Source: Streptococcus vicugnae (lineage in GTDB: Bacteria; Bacillota; Bacilli; Lactobacillales; Streptococcaceae). From it: a stretch of 64,000 nt of DNA. A model generated the notes under the pieces. It had not been told where the DNA came from, ran no database searches, and saw nothing but the letters and a program-made list of their open reading frames with translations. Both the position numbers and the translations under genes were made by a program. Below, piece by piece: positions 16,218 through 25,069 of the stretch. Location: assembly GCF_016461705.1 (NCBI RefSeq), contig NZ_JAEMHW010000001.1, positions 62,001 through 126,000 on the forward strand. The letters are read 5' to 3'. Positions within the stretch are counted from its first letter, which is position 1. The number at the start of each line of letters is the position of its first letter.

Positions 16218-18671
16218 CTATTGAAAATCAAAGAAATCAGAATGCTTCAAAATATACCCTTTTCCTTCAGACAAATCATACTGAATTAATTTGAGATCTT
16301 TAGCAATTTCTTTACCATCACCATCAAGTTTATCTTTATCAACACTAGCTTTATTTAAAACTTCCGTTAACAATGCATAATAAGGCGATACACGCGAATT
16401 TGTATGGGCTAATAATTCAGCTGGAAAATCACTAGAATTAACTAATGGATAATCATCTTTAACAGTACCATGATTTGACCAAATAAAATAATCAGTCAAA
16501 TACTGCAATTCAGGATTATCCTTAAAGATTGATTTTGGATAAATACCTGGTAAATGATCTCCATAGAATACAACCGTAATTTTCTTATCAATTCCTTCTA
16601 ATTGCTGTAAAAACTCCGCAGTGCTGCTATCAGTATAACTCAAAAGTCTCGCATAGTTCGTTAAGCTTTCATTTTGGTCACTTGTCAAACCTTCTCCACT
16701 TGCCGTAATATCAGTCAAATCAGTTGGAAACCATGGTCCATGGTTTTGCATGGTCATCACAGAAAAGAATTGGTTTTGATTAGTATCAATCTTAGAGAGA
16801 ATATTATCATAGGTTGACGTATCACTTGGGTAAGCTCCCAAAATATTAACCTCTTCTGCAGTATCATCTGACCCTGATGTAGCAACAAATTTATCAAATT
16901 TTAATTTCATATACACTGAATTACGTGCATAGTGAGTAGCATCAGATAAATGAATGGCAATCCTATTTTCTGGCTCAAAGGCATTACTAATTGATGGAAT
17001 ATAATTCATCTTCGGAATTACCTCAGTATACAGAACTGAAATCATATCATTGTAGTTATACATTGGTAAACCTGTTAAGGTCTGGAATTCCATATTAGCT
17101 GTTCCACCACCATAACCATCGGATTTCATTAAGCCCGATGTTGTTCCGGCTTGAATCTGTTGAATTTGCGGTATTACTGGAGCCGATAAAGTTACCCCAG
17201 GAACACGAGCAGGATCAGCTAAACTTTCACTTAGAATGAAGATCACTGTTTGATCAGAAATATTTTCTGTCCTTATGGCATTTATTTCACCAGCAAGATT
17301 TGTATATTTCTTATAAACTTTGTCAATTTCCTTTTGACTATAATTAGCTGGTTTTTCAATATCAGTAATTGTTATCTGTTTTAGCCATACAAAGCTCAAA
17401 GATTGAAATCTTGTATTAGCATTAATTCCTTGCCAATTGACATTATAAAGGTTATAAACAGAAGATAAAACTGGAATATGTTCAGGAATTCTTCCATCCT
17501 CTTGATTCTTAAATATCGATAATGTTCCTGAAAAAGCAACAACAATTGTAACGGCAACTGCTAATCGTTGTTTCCAATTTTTAAATATTTGCCCGGGCAA
17601 ACACTTTTTCCTAACATAATACAAAATAACAATTGTCCAAAGTATCCCTACTATGCTTAATAAAAGAGCATTTTCACTAACATATTCTTTAAAAAATCCG
17701 ATATCATTTAACCAAGTAAAATCTGCAATCAAAAATGGCTCATTACGTAAAGTAAATTTTTCAGCATTAATATAGCTGATTAAGACTCCTAAAACAATGT
17801 TAAAAACTGTAGCTGGTAAATAGCGATTAATAGTAATATAAATCACCATGAAACAAGCAAAGATAATTAAAATTTGAAATATCGTTGCTCCTGAGGCGAT
17901 ATAATACCCATAAGATTCACCTTTTTCAGTCACTCCCGCTTGAATTGTAAAATTAAAAATAAAAGCCAACAACAAACTTGTCGCAACCGATAAAGAAGGG
18001 GTTGGCTTATTCTTAAAAAGGTGACTTATTCCTTTAGCTGATGCATAAGTGATTAAACTAAAGAAAACATACATGCCAAGAGAATAATGCAGTAATTGTC
18101 CTGCATAAGCTGTCTTTTTAATATCTTCAACAAGAAAAAGTGTATTGGAAAGGAAACTATTTATTAATTGATTGCTTGTAACAATAAACATTGTTGCAAT
18201 TTGACTCATTACTAAAATGTCATAGCGTTTCTTTTTCAGAGAAAAAGCATTAATAAACTCATTAGAAAAATAGCTTGAGAAGCGATTAAAGACCAGAGCT
18301 AATAACAGCAAACATGCTAAAGGAATTAAAAAGTTAAAATCCCAAAAATGTTGAAATTTTGTCCAGTCAAATTTTTCATTATTAAGATTTAAAGTAACTT
18401 TTACAAAATAAGCACCTATTACAAAAAGAAAGTAAATAAGTGGAAGATATAATAACCACCATTTATTATCCATTCTTTTTCGAATTTGGAGGGCATATAA
18501 GACGATAAAAACACCTAACAAAATCCAAATAAGCGGTGTAATAGTTCGATGATTTTCTAAGCCAATTACTATAATAAGATGTAAGTAGGTAATGAGAAAG
18601 GTTACAAAATAGGAAAGTAAAACACCTTTATTCTTCTTACAAAAATTACCTATTGATTTTAAAAATATCAT
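16218..18671 (-). CDS. Membrane sulfatase-fold phosphoglycerol transferase (GacH/SccH-like)
   Basis: 817 aa. About ten membrane helices occupy residues 1-420, followed by an extracellular alkaline-phosphatase/sulfatase domain: VIFILSESLADPARVP, the region GGGTANMEFQTLTGLPMY with the candidate nucleophile Thr, MTMQNHGPWFP and VVFYGDHLPGIYP (metal-binding Asp-His). This matches the LtaS-related enzymes that in S. pyogenes (GacH) and S. mutans (SccH) transfer glycerol phosphate to side chains of the rhamnose polysaccharide. Its place inside the rgp locus supports that role. Longer than LtaS because of the larger membrane part. Acceptor sugar is inferred, not seen. Confidence 0.87.
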   Translation of the reverse strand: MIFLKSIGNFCKKNKGVLLSYFVTFLITYLHLIIVIGLENHRTITPLIWILLGVFIVLYALQIRKRMDNKWWLLYLPLIYFLFVIGAYFVKVTLNLNNEKFDWTKFQHFWDFNFLIPLACLLLLALVFNRFSSYFSNEFINAFSLKKKRYDILVMSQIATMFIVTSNQLINSFLSNTLFLVEDIKKTAYAGQLLHYSLGMYVFFSLITYASAKGISHLFKNKPTPSLSVATSLLLAFIFNFTIQAGVTEKGESYGYYIASGATIFQILIIFACFMVIYITINRYLPATVFNIVLGVLISYINAEKFTLRNEPFLIADFTWLNDIGFFKEYVSENALLLSIVGILWTIVILYYVRKKCLPGQIFKNWKQRLAVAVTIVVAFSGTLSIFKNQEDGRIPEHIPVLSSVYNLYNVNWQGINANTRFQSLSFVWLKQITITDIEKPANYSQKEIDKVYKKYTNLAGEINAIRTENISDQTVIFILSESLADPARVPGVTLSAPVIPQIQQIQAGTTSGLMKSDGYGGGTANMEFQTLTGLPMYNYNDMISVLYTEVIPKMNYIPSISNAFEPENRIAIHLSDATHYARNSVYMKLKFDKFVATSGSDDTAEEVNILGAYPSDTSTYDNILSKIDTNQNQFFSVMTMQNHGPWFPTDLTDITASGEGLTSDQNESLTNYARLLSYTDSSTAEFLQQLEGIDKKITVVFYGDHLPGIYPKSIFKDNPELQYLTDYFIWSNHGTVKDDYPLVNSSDFPAELLAHTNSRVSPYYALLTEVLNKASVDKDKLDGDGKEIAKDLKLIQYDLSEGKGYILKHSDFFDFQ

Positions 18672-18689
18672 TATACCTTTTGAAAATCC

Positions 18690-19667
18690 TTAACCTTTAA
18701 ACTTTTTGTACAGACCAAGTAACTTATTAAACAAGGCAGCTGCCTTTTCTACTCCTATCCCTTTTGCCACCAAGCCAGTATATTTAAAACTTTTGTTTTC
18801 AATCTGCCTTGAATATTGTAACAAATATTCATAATTTTTTAAATAGTTTTTAATATCAAAGCTGTTTTTATATAAATGAACAAACGGCAAAATTGAAATA
18901 TATGAAATTGCAAAATAGACTTTTAATGCTTCCTGTTTTTCAAATGGAAGTTTTTCGATATTATCAAGGCCAATTGAAATACTCTTTAAAATATCGAGAA
19001 CATTTTTTTCTTTAACAACATTGGTGATACTTCCTGCTCGATTTTGACGATACATGTATTGTGCATTGTCAAAAACTGCATAACTTGTCATTAGCTTCAA
19101 AAGATTTGCACACCAAAGACAATCTTCTGAAAGGAAACCGACTTGAAAATCTAGAGAACCGTCTACAAATAAAGTTCTCTTTACACATTTATTCCATGCA
19201 GGTGCGGTTATCAATTCACGTTTAACTAAGTCTGTACAATCTTTCTTTATATTTCCCGATAATCCTTTATTACTGATTGTCTTCTTAACAATTTTATCGG
19301 TATAATGGTATGAGTAAGAATAGATAATAACATCAACAGAATTTTCATTAAGTCTATTGTTGATGTCGTTTAAAAAAGACTGACTTGACCAAAAATCATC
19401 TCCATCTAGAAAGATTATATAATCACCATTTGCTGCTTCAATTCCGCTATTTCGTGCAGCAGATAATCCACCATTTTTTTGATGAATAACTTTAACTTTT
19501 TCGGATTTTTGGGCAAGGCTATCAATGATTTGAGGTGTTTCATCAGTTGCTCCATCATCAACAACAATAACTTCAAAGTTATCATAATCTTGATTTAGAA
19601 CACTTTCCACACACTCTTCGATATATTGTGCCACATTATATGCCGGTACAATAATTGAAAATTTCAT
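18690..19667 (-). CDS. GT2-family glycosyltransferase
   Basis: 325 aa from the ATG at 19665-19667, chosen for AGAGGAG five nt upstream. GT-A fold: FSIIVPAYNVAQYIEECVES, FEVIVVDDGATDET, NGGLSAARNSG, and the DXD-type FLDGDDFW near residue 90. It starts just after the previous GT2 gene and precedes the GacH-like gene by 18 nt. Probably one of several enzymes that assemble a side chain or decoration for the rhamnan. Donor sugar unknown. Confidence 0.87.
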   Translation of the reverse strand: MKFSIIVPAYNVAQYIEECVESVLNQDYDNFEVIVVDDGATDETPQIIDSLAQKSEKVKVIHQKNGGLSAARNSGIEAANGDYIIFLDGDDFWSSQSFLNDINNRLNENSVDVIIYSYSYHYTDKIVKKTISNKGLSGNIKKDCTDLVKRELITAPAWNKCVKRTLFVDGSLDFQVGFLSEDCLWCANLLKLMTSYAVFDNAQYMYRQNRAGSITNVVKEKNVLDILKSISIGLDNIEKLPFEKQEALKVYFAISYISILPFVHLYKNSFDIKNYLKNYEYLLQYSRQIENKSFKYTGLVAKGIGVEKAAALFNKLLGLYKKFKG

Positions 19668-19681
19668 TTTATCTCCTCTAA

Positions 19682-20644
19682 TCATTTTTTACTTTTACAA
19701 TAAACTGACGCAAACAGTGGTAACAAATAACATTTATCTAAAAGACTAAAAACTAACACTGCACAACGATTTGAAAATTTTTCGCCCTTCAAGCGACGTG
19801 ATAACGGTGATATTTTTCTAGAAATATTTTGCTCACGTAAAAATGCTTTAATTTTCCTATTATAAGATAGGAATTGCTGTTTACTAGATGAACGTCCTGA
19901 AAATAAAAGATACCAAATATAATATCTATAAATAAAATATGACAAATAATCATCTGGCTCTGGATTATTTTCTAAAATTTTCTCTAGTAAGATACGGATA
20001 TCTAAGCGATCATCTAAGCCACGTTGAGAGGTATTAGATACACTATCATCATTAAACATCCATTTATAGCCAGAATAGGAAATAATATTAATATTTTTGG
20101 TTTTAGCTAAAAACTGTAGGTTAAAGGCAACATCTTCTCCTATTCCATAATCAAAGAATTCAATGCTATTATTCAATAAAACTTGTCTTCGATAAAGCTT
20201 CGCCCAAGGGGCCATCACTATGTATTTTGCCCACTCAGTTTGACTTAAGCTTTCTTTAAACAAAACTTTTCCTGAATAAGTCATACGAGTATAGCCTGAA
20301 AAAACAGCATCAGCATTTGATTGAGAAATTGCTGTATACAGTTTTTCCAAATAATCTGTTTCTACTAAGTCATCATTATCAACAAAGGCGACAAAGTCGC
20401 CTTTTGCTTTTTGAATTCCTAGATTTCGTGTTTTTGAGACACCTTCATTTTCTTTATTAACAAAAACGATATTGCTATACTGCTTCGCATAACGCTCACA
20501 AATTTCAGCAGACATATCTTTTGAACCATCATTTAAAAGAATGATTTCATAGAAATTACTCTCTAATGTTTGATGTAAAAGTGAATCAAGACAGTCTGAT
20601 AAATGTTCTTGAGCATTGTAAACCGGAACAATAACACTAATCAT
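19682..20644 (-). CDS. GT2-family glycosyltransferase
   Basis: 320 aa, GT-A fold: ISVIVPVYNAQEHLSDCLDS, YEIILLNDGSKD, ENEGVSKTRNLGI, FVDNDDLVE (DXD-type, near residue 91), and a GEDVAFNLQF acceptor-side motif. The C-terminal part (from about 225) is basic and has no membrane helix. It lies 12 nt after the DUF2142 gene. Similar in layout to the next gene, but not a recent duplicate. Specificity unknown. Confidence 0.87.
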   Translation of the reverse strand: MISVIVPVYNAQEHLSDCLDSLLHQTLESNFYEIILLNDGSKDMSAEICERYAKQYSNIVFVNKENEGVSKTRNLGIQKAKGDFVAFVDNDDLVETDYLEKLYTAISQSNADAVFSGYTRMTYSGKVLFKESLSQTEWAKYIVMAPWAKLYRRQVLLNNSIEFFDYGIGEDVAFNLQFLAKTKNINIISYSGYKWMFNDDSVSNTSQRGLDDRLDIRILLEKILENNPEPDDYLSYFIYRYYIWYLLFSGRSSSKQQFLSYNRKIKAFLREQNISRKISPLSRRLKGEKFSNRCAVLVFSLLDKCYLLPLFASVYCKSKK

Positions 20645-20656
20645 CCAATTGTACTC

Positions 20657-21973
20657 CTATACCCAATAATATGCCCATAAGACAGCAAATGACACTGCAA
20701 CATTGATTAGAATGATAATTGTTGATAGTTTAATAATTGATTTTTGACTAAATTCAAATCTTAGTTTTGACTGGCAAAGACTAAACAAAGGTGCCAAATA
20801 AATCAAGAAAGGCGTGAAATATCGACCTTGTTCTCCATGAGCAATTCTATTCGCACCAACATTGTCAGGATTTGAACGTAAAGTCCATGCAAAATACATT
20901 CCTACGACAATAACTAGTACTTGAAGTGGAAAAATCAAAGCTGATGAAATTCCTTCCGTTTTAGTGACAGGAAGATATTCACTCAAATAAATTAAAATCA
21001 ATACAACAATATCAATAAAGACTAGCCATAACGGTAATTGAGTCGTTAACCAGCCAAATTCTCCGAAAATACCAATAGTTAACAAACCATTTAAATTAAC
21101 GTTTTCTTGTTGTAAGAAGAAAGTATTAAACATTACCCAAATAAAGTGTTGAGTTCCACCCCAGCCTTTTAAGAAGAAATAAAACGCAACAATTCCTAAG
21201 CAAACCGCACCTGTAACAAAATACCATCTATATTTCTTGAAGAAATTATAAGCTGGATTTAACACTTTTAAAAATCCTTCAAACTCAAAATCTATCATTA
21301 CTAAGAACGGTAATAAAAGCAGGTTATTTGTTTTCGTTGAATAAAGGAATAAAGTTAATAAGATAAGCTGAAGAAACTTTTTATTAGTAAATGTTCTTTC
21401 TTTGATAAGATTAACAAAGAAAACAAAGAAACATGCAATCGAGACGTAATTTAAAACATCATAAGATAGAGAAGCTGCTTGCTGTAACATCATTGGTAAT
21501 AACGAAATAAACATCAAAGCTAATTTACCGTATTTTGCTGCTTTGATAACAAAATACATCCCGATGATATAAACAAGAGCATTAACAATTCGTCCTACTA
21601 ACATAATGACGCCATATGAAGGATAGATCGCACGTCCAATCAACATTCCAATTGCTTGAGGAAGATGAGCCACACTTTTAATTGAAACACTCAATTTAAA
21701 AGGAGCTGAAGAAAAATCTTGTTCCTTAGTAAAAAAACGATTTAGTTTTTCCTTATTGAGTACAGCAGGAGCTTCTGGCGAACTATTAGTGATTACTTCT
21801 CCTTGATGATGTGCAAGCCATTGAAGCGAATCTTCCTTTGCAGCATCATGTGTAATATTCCAAGCTAAAATTGCATGTGTTGTTTCATCTGGAACTTGCG
21901 TCACAGGAACCAAAAACATAAACAGTGCAACACAGGGAGCTGCTAAGAATAAAAATAATTTTTCTATTTTCAT
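20657..21973 (-). CDS. Polytopic DUF2142 membrane protein, probable lipid-sugar-dependent glycosyltransferase (GacL position)
   Basis: 438 aa with about ten membrane helices. After the first helix comes an acidic extracellular loop, VTQVPDETTHAILAW, the conserved feature of DUF2142 proteins and comparable to the catalytic loop of GT-C enzymes. Its start overlaps the flippase gene by 4 nt. In the S. pyogenes carbohydrate locus the equivalent slot holds GacL, a GT-C enzyme that moves GlcNAc from undecaprenyl phosphate to the rhamnan outside the cell. Assignment by position and topology, so moderately sure. Confidence 0.7.
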   Translation of the reverse strand: MKIEKLFLFLAAPCVALFMFLVPVTQVPDETTHAILAWNITHDAAKEDSLQWLAHHQGEVITNSSPEAPAVLNKEKLNRFFTKEQDFSSAPFKLSVSIKSVAHLPQAIGMLIGRAIYPSYGVIMLVGRIVNALVYIIGMYFVIKAAKYGKLALMFISLLPMMLQQAASLSYDVLNYVSIACFFVFFVNLIKERTFTNKKFLQLILLTLFLYSTKTNNLLLLPFLVMIDFEFEGFLKVLNPAYNFFKKYRWYFVTGAVCLGIVAFYFFLKGWGGTQHFIWVMFNTFFLQQENVNLNGLLTIGIFGEFGWLTTQLPLWLVFIDIVVLILIYLSEYLPVTKTEGISSALIFPLQVLVIVVGMYFAWTLRSNPDNVGANRIAHGEQGRYFTPFLIYLAPLFSLCQSKLRFEFSQKSIIKLSTIIILINVAVSFAVLWAYYWV

Positions 21974-23238
21974 TTTTTCTCCTTATATGAATCTTTAGCG
22001 CTAAAATAGATAATTAGGGATACTAGTAACCACGTTAACATTGATAATGTAAATGAAATTGATGCACCATAAATGCCATAATGCTCAACCAAAGGATTGG
22101 CTGAAAAATAGGATACACAAAATCCGCTGGCAAATGAAATCACCAAAAGTTTTTGCTTACGCAAAACTGTCAAAATATTATCACAAACTGTCGCAAAAGT
22201 ACTTGCTATTCCTCCAGTCATTAAAATAATAAAGGCAATCAAATACCTATTCAAATTAGTCGAATAAACAATATTTAAAATTGGAACCCCAATAACAGAC
22301 ACAACTGCTAAAATTAAGAATGAAATAACGACTAATAATTGCAATAATTTTCGACGGTAATGAACAAAAGACTCATACTCCTTTTTCTCAAGAAAAATAG
22401 CCATTTGCGTCATCATTGGTCTAAAGAAAATCATTGTCAAATTCATGGCAAAAACCGGCATAAAGAGAATATTAAAGTCCGTTTGAACACCAACTTCAAG
22501 TAAGCCTTGCTCAAATAAATTGTCTAATGCATATTTTGGCTGATTATAAATGGAAACCAACATAAAAGCATTAATAAATAGTGGACTACTTTCTACTAAA
22601 AGACCTCTGATTTGTTTAAATGAAAAATGAAATGCTTTAATTTTACTGAAATATCGACTTAACCAAAAATCAAAACCAAAAACAAAAGCAAATGATAACA
22701 CATTCATGATAATCAATGATAATAACAACTCATGTGTAATAATCAATGTAATTGTAAAACCTACAAAGATAAATCCATTTCTAAAAAAAAGAGATTTTCC
22801 CGCAATATCAAGGCGTTCGTGCTGTTGAAACATTCCCTGAAAAACATCAGATAAGGCATCACTACAGCGATAAAAACAAATCAGTAAAACACATAAAGAT
22901 TTGTAAGCGTCATAGCCATGCATAAGAACATAACCAAGGGCTACAAGCAACATAATAAAGATAGTTAACACACGTGCATAGAAATAATTATTAAAAGAAT
23001 ACTTCTCTTTAATATCTGTTGCTTGAAAGTCACGAACTTGAAAAGTAGCTACTGTAATCAATAGATTTCCAACAGCATAAGCAATACTAAAAACATCGGC
23101 ATTATAGCTATCCAATAAACGAGCTACAGATAACAGCAAAAGCGTTGACATAGCTGCTGAAGCTAAACTTCCCAAAATATTCCAAGCAAAGACTTCTTTT
23201 TGAGAGGCTTTCTGCCCAATTTTCAATAATTTAATCAT
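21970..23238 (-). CDS. Polysaccharide/lipid-sugar flippase (Wzx/MATE-like)
   Basis: About 422 aa with twelve or more membrane helices and few long loops, typical of oligosaccharide flippases of the MOP superfamily. It opens IKLLKIGQKASQKEVFAWNI and has RVLTIFIMLLV, PKYALDNLF and related features. The start is uncertain: ATG 23236-23238 overlaps the previous stop by 8 nt, but GAAGG is right against it; GTG 23248-23250 is the alternative. By place it matches GacK, proposed to move the lipid-linked side-chain sugar across the membrane. Confidence 0.8.
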   Translation of the reverse strand: MIKLLKIGQKASQKEVFAWNILGSLASAAMSTLLLLSVARLLDSYNADVFSIAYAVGNLLITVATFQVRDFQATDIKEKYSFNNYFYARVLTIFIMLLVALGYVLMHGYDAYKSLCVLLICFYRCSDALSDVFQGMFQQHERLDIAGKSLFFRNGFIFVGFTITLIITHELLLSLIIMNVLSFAFVFGFDFWLSRYFSKIKAFHFSFKQIRGLLVESSPLFINAFMLVSIYNQPKYALDNLFEQGLLEVGVQTDFNILFMPVFAMNLTMIFFRPMMTQMAIFLEKKEYESFVHYRRKLLQLLVVISFLILAVVSVIGVPILNIVYSTNLNRYLIAFIILMTGGIASTFATVCDNILTVLRKQKLLVISFASGFCVSYFSANPLVEHYGIYGASISFTLSMLTWLLVSLIIYFSAKDSYKEKK

Positions 23239-23566
23239 CCTTCTTCTCACTTAATGCAATTTGTTGTGCCAAGCTTTTAATTTTTGAGCTTTGAATAGAA
23301 ACAATGCGAGTTAGTGAGAAAAGAATCCACAAACTTAAGCAAAACCCAACAAAGAAAACCAGATTCATTGGGGAATAAATACCTAATAAATTAGCCAATA
23401 CAACCAATAAATTTGGGAACCAAACAGCAATCAATAAAATAACGCTTAGAATATACCATGATAACGAATAACGAATAGATAGTTTATCCTTCTTAATCAA
23501 ATGGAATGAGTAAGCAACAAAAAGTACAATAACAATTGAGATAAAAAGGCTCGCTGTTTGTGTCAT
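23231..23566 (-). CDS. Small DUF2304 membrane protein (GacJ-like)
   Basis: 111 aa with three membrane helices (about 5-23, 35-57, 64-87) and a short charged tail (LAQQIALSEKKDD). DUF2304 proteins are regularly found next to DPM1-like lipid-sugar synthases; in S. pyogenes the equivalent GacJ binds GacI and increases its activity. Here it begins 1 nt after that synthase gene ends, which supports a complex. Its 3' end overlaps the flippase gene. Confidence 0.83.
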   Translation of the reverse strand: MTQTASLFISIVIVLFVAYSFHLIKKDKLSIRYSLSWYILSVILLIAVWFPNLLVVLANLLGIYSPMNLVFFVGFCLSLWILFSLTRIVSIQSSKIKSLAQQIALSEKKDD

Positions 23567-23567
23567 C

Positions 23568-24263
23568 TTATTTCCCCCTTAATTTTACAAATAAAATAGC
23601 CAATGTCACTTTAATCATATAATAAACGGATTTTGTTGCAGAAATTGACGAAACACCACCTTGTCTCTCGTTCATAACAACCGGAATTTCCTTAACAGAA
23701 TAACCTTTATTAAGTAAAGAAACAATTGTTTCTGGTTCTGGATAGTCATCTGGATAATCACTCGCAAACAGTTCAATAATATTGCGATCTATCATTCGCA
23801 ATCCTGAAGTTGCGTCTGTGATTTTCTTACCTGTAAGCAAATGAATCAAGCCCATAAAATAGCGAATCCCCAAACGACGCATAAACGATGATTGAAAGCC
23901 TTCTTTTTCTAGAAAACGTGAACCAATTACCATGTTAACATCACTTTCTATCAACTCATCAGCCATTTTGGATAAGAAAGCAGGATTATGTTGACCATCA
24001 CCGTCCACTTGAACAGCTAAATCATAACCATGTTTTTTAGCATATAAATAACCCGTTTGCACTGCACCACCAATTCCAAGGTTAATTGGAAGTGACACGA
24101 CATTGAAATTATTTTTTTGACAAATTTCAAGTGTGTTATCTGTTGAACAGTCATTAATAATGACATAGTCAAAATCTGGTGCATCTTTTTTAATTGCAGC
24201 AACCGTACCTTCAATATTGCTGCTCTCATTATATGCAGGGATAATAATTAATTTTTTTAACAA
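23568..24263 (-). CDS. Undecaprenyl-phosphate sugar synthase, DPM1-like GT2 (GacI-like)
   Basis: 231 aa from a TTG (24261-24263) with GGAGG eight nt upstream. Catalytic GT-A domain only: LIIIPAYNESSNIEGTV, DYVIINDCSTDNTLEI, NLGIGGAVQTGYLYA, VQVDGDGQHNP (DXD), SGLRMIDRNI. It has no C-terminal membrane helices, so it probably relies on the adjacent DUF2304 partner for membrane contact. The reaction is transfer of a sugar (GlcNAc in S. pyogenes GacI) from UDP to undecaprenyl phosphate, to be used outside for side chains. Confidence 0.88.
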   Translation of the reverse strand: MLKKLIIIPAYNESSNIEGTVAAIKKDAPDFDYVIINDCSTDNTLEICQKNNFNVVSLPINLGIGGAVQTGYLYAKKHGYDLAVQVDGDGQHNPAFLSKMADELIESDVNMVIGSRFLEKEGFQSSFMRRLGIRYFMGLIHLLTGKKITDATSGLRMIDRNIIELFASDYPDDYPEPETIVSLLNKGYSVKEIPVVMNERQGGVSSISATKSVYYMIKVTLAILFVKLRGK

Positions 24264-24274
24264 GCGGCTGCCTC

Positions 24275-25069
24275 CTATTGATTTGAATTCTGACTTTTTT
24301 GATAAAACTTAATCAGTAAGTTAGCGATAGCTTTTGGCCAAAGCAGCTGATACATTTGTAAATCTTCGTTTGTTCGTGTATTATTTGAAATCGTTGCCGT
24401 TGTTTCAGATTCCTCATGAATACGGTGAAACATCAAAGATTCCTTAATGTAAGAAAAACGCCCTTTGTATTTTTCAGAAATTGTGTACCATGCATACCAA
24501 TCCAAACTTGTCTTCATCTCCTCATCAAATTGGAAGTCCGACAAACGTTTCATATTATATGAAACACTTGGACAACAAATAGGATTTCCAAATGATAGGA
24601 CACGATTACGCCACCATTTTGAACTAGGTAGCACTGATAGAACATTAAGCATCAAACGTTTGATTTTTAAGTTCTGATTACTTGCAATATCCTTAGCTCC
24701 TTCTGCCATCATTTTTAATTCATGATAGTCTGTATAAACAATCGTTGAGTTTGGGTACTTTTCGAATGATTCCAATACCTTCTGTGTGAAAGTTTCATCA
24801 TACAAATCGTCCTGGTGAACAATTGTCACATATTCTGTTTTACAATGTGAAAGTGCCTGATTCCAATCAGCTCCTATTGATTTTCGTTCACCAACATATA
24901 ATGGAAGATGGTATTTTTCAGCCAATGATTTAATAAAATTATTTGGTGTTGATGTGTAAATGTAAACATCAGATGATACTGTTTGCTTTTCTACAGAAAG
25001 AATACATTCTTCCAAATATGAACTCTCACCATATGCGCAAATTGCAATGGTATGTTTTTTTTCACTCAT
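24275..25069 (-). CDS. GT2-family glycosyltransferase
   Basis: 264 aa with a reduced GT-A domain: TIAICAYGESSYLEECILS, SVEKQTVSSDVYIYTSTPN, VTIVHQDDLYDE (DXD-like HQDD, near residue 90) and FQFDEEMKTSLDWYAW. Its ATG overlaps the rgpF end by 4 nt, so it belongs to the rgp transcript. A gene of this kind follows rgpF in several streptococcal rhamnan loci (rgpH/ORF7-like position). Donor unknown. Confidence 0.82.
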   Translation of the reverse strand: MSEKKHTIAICAYGESSYLEECILSVEKQTVSSDVYIYTSTPNNFIKSLAEKYHLPLYVGERKSIGADWNQALSHCKTEYVTIVHQDDLYDETFTQKVLESFEKYPNSTIVYTDYHELKMMAEGAKDIASNQNLKIKRLMLNVLSVLPSSKWWRNRVLSFGNPICCPSVSYNMKRLSDFQFDEEMKTSLDWYAWYTISEKYKGRFSYIKESLMFHRIHEESETTATISNNTRTNEDLQMYQLLWPKAIANLLIKFYQKSQNSNQ

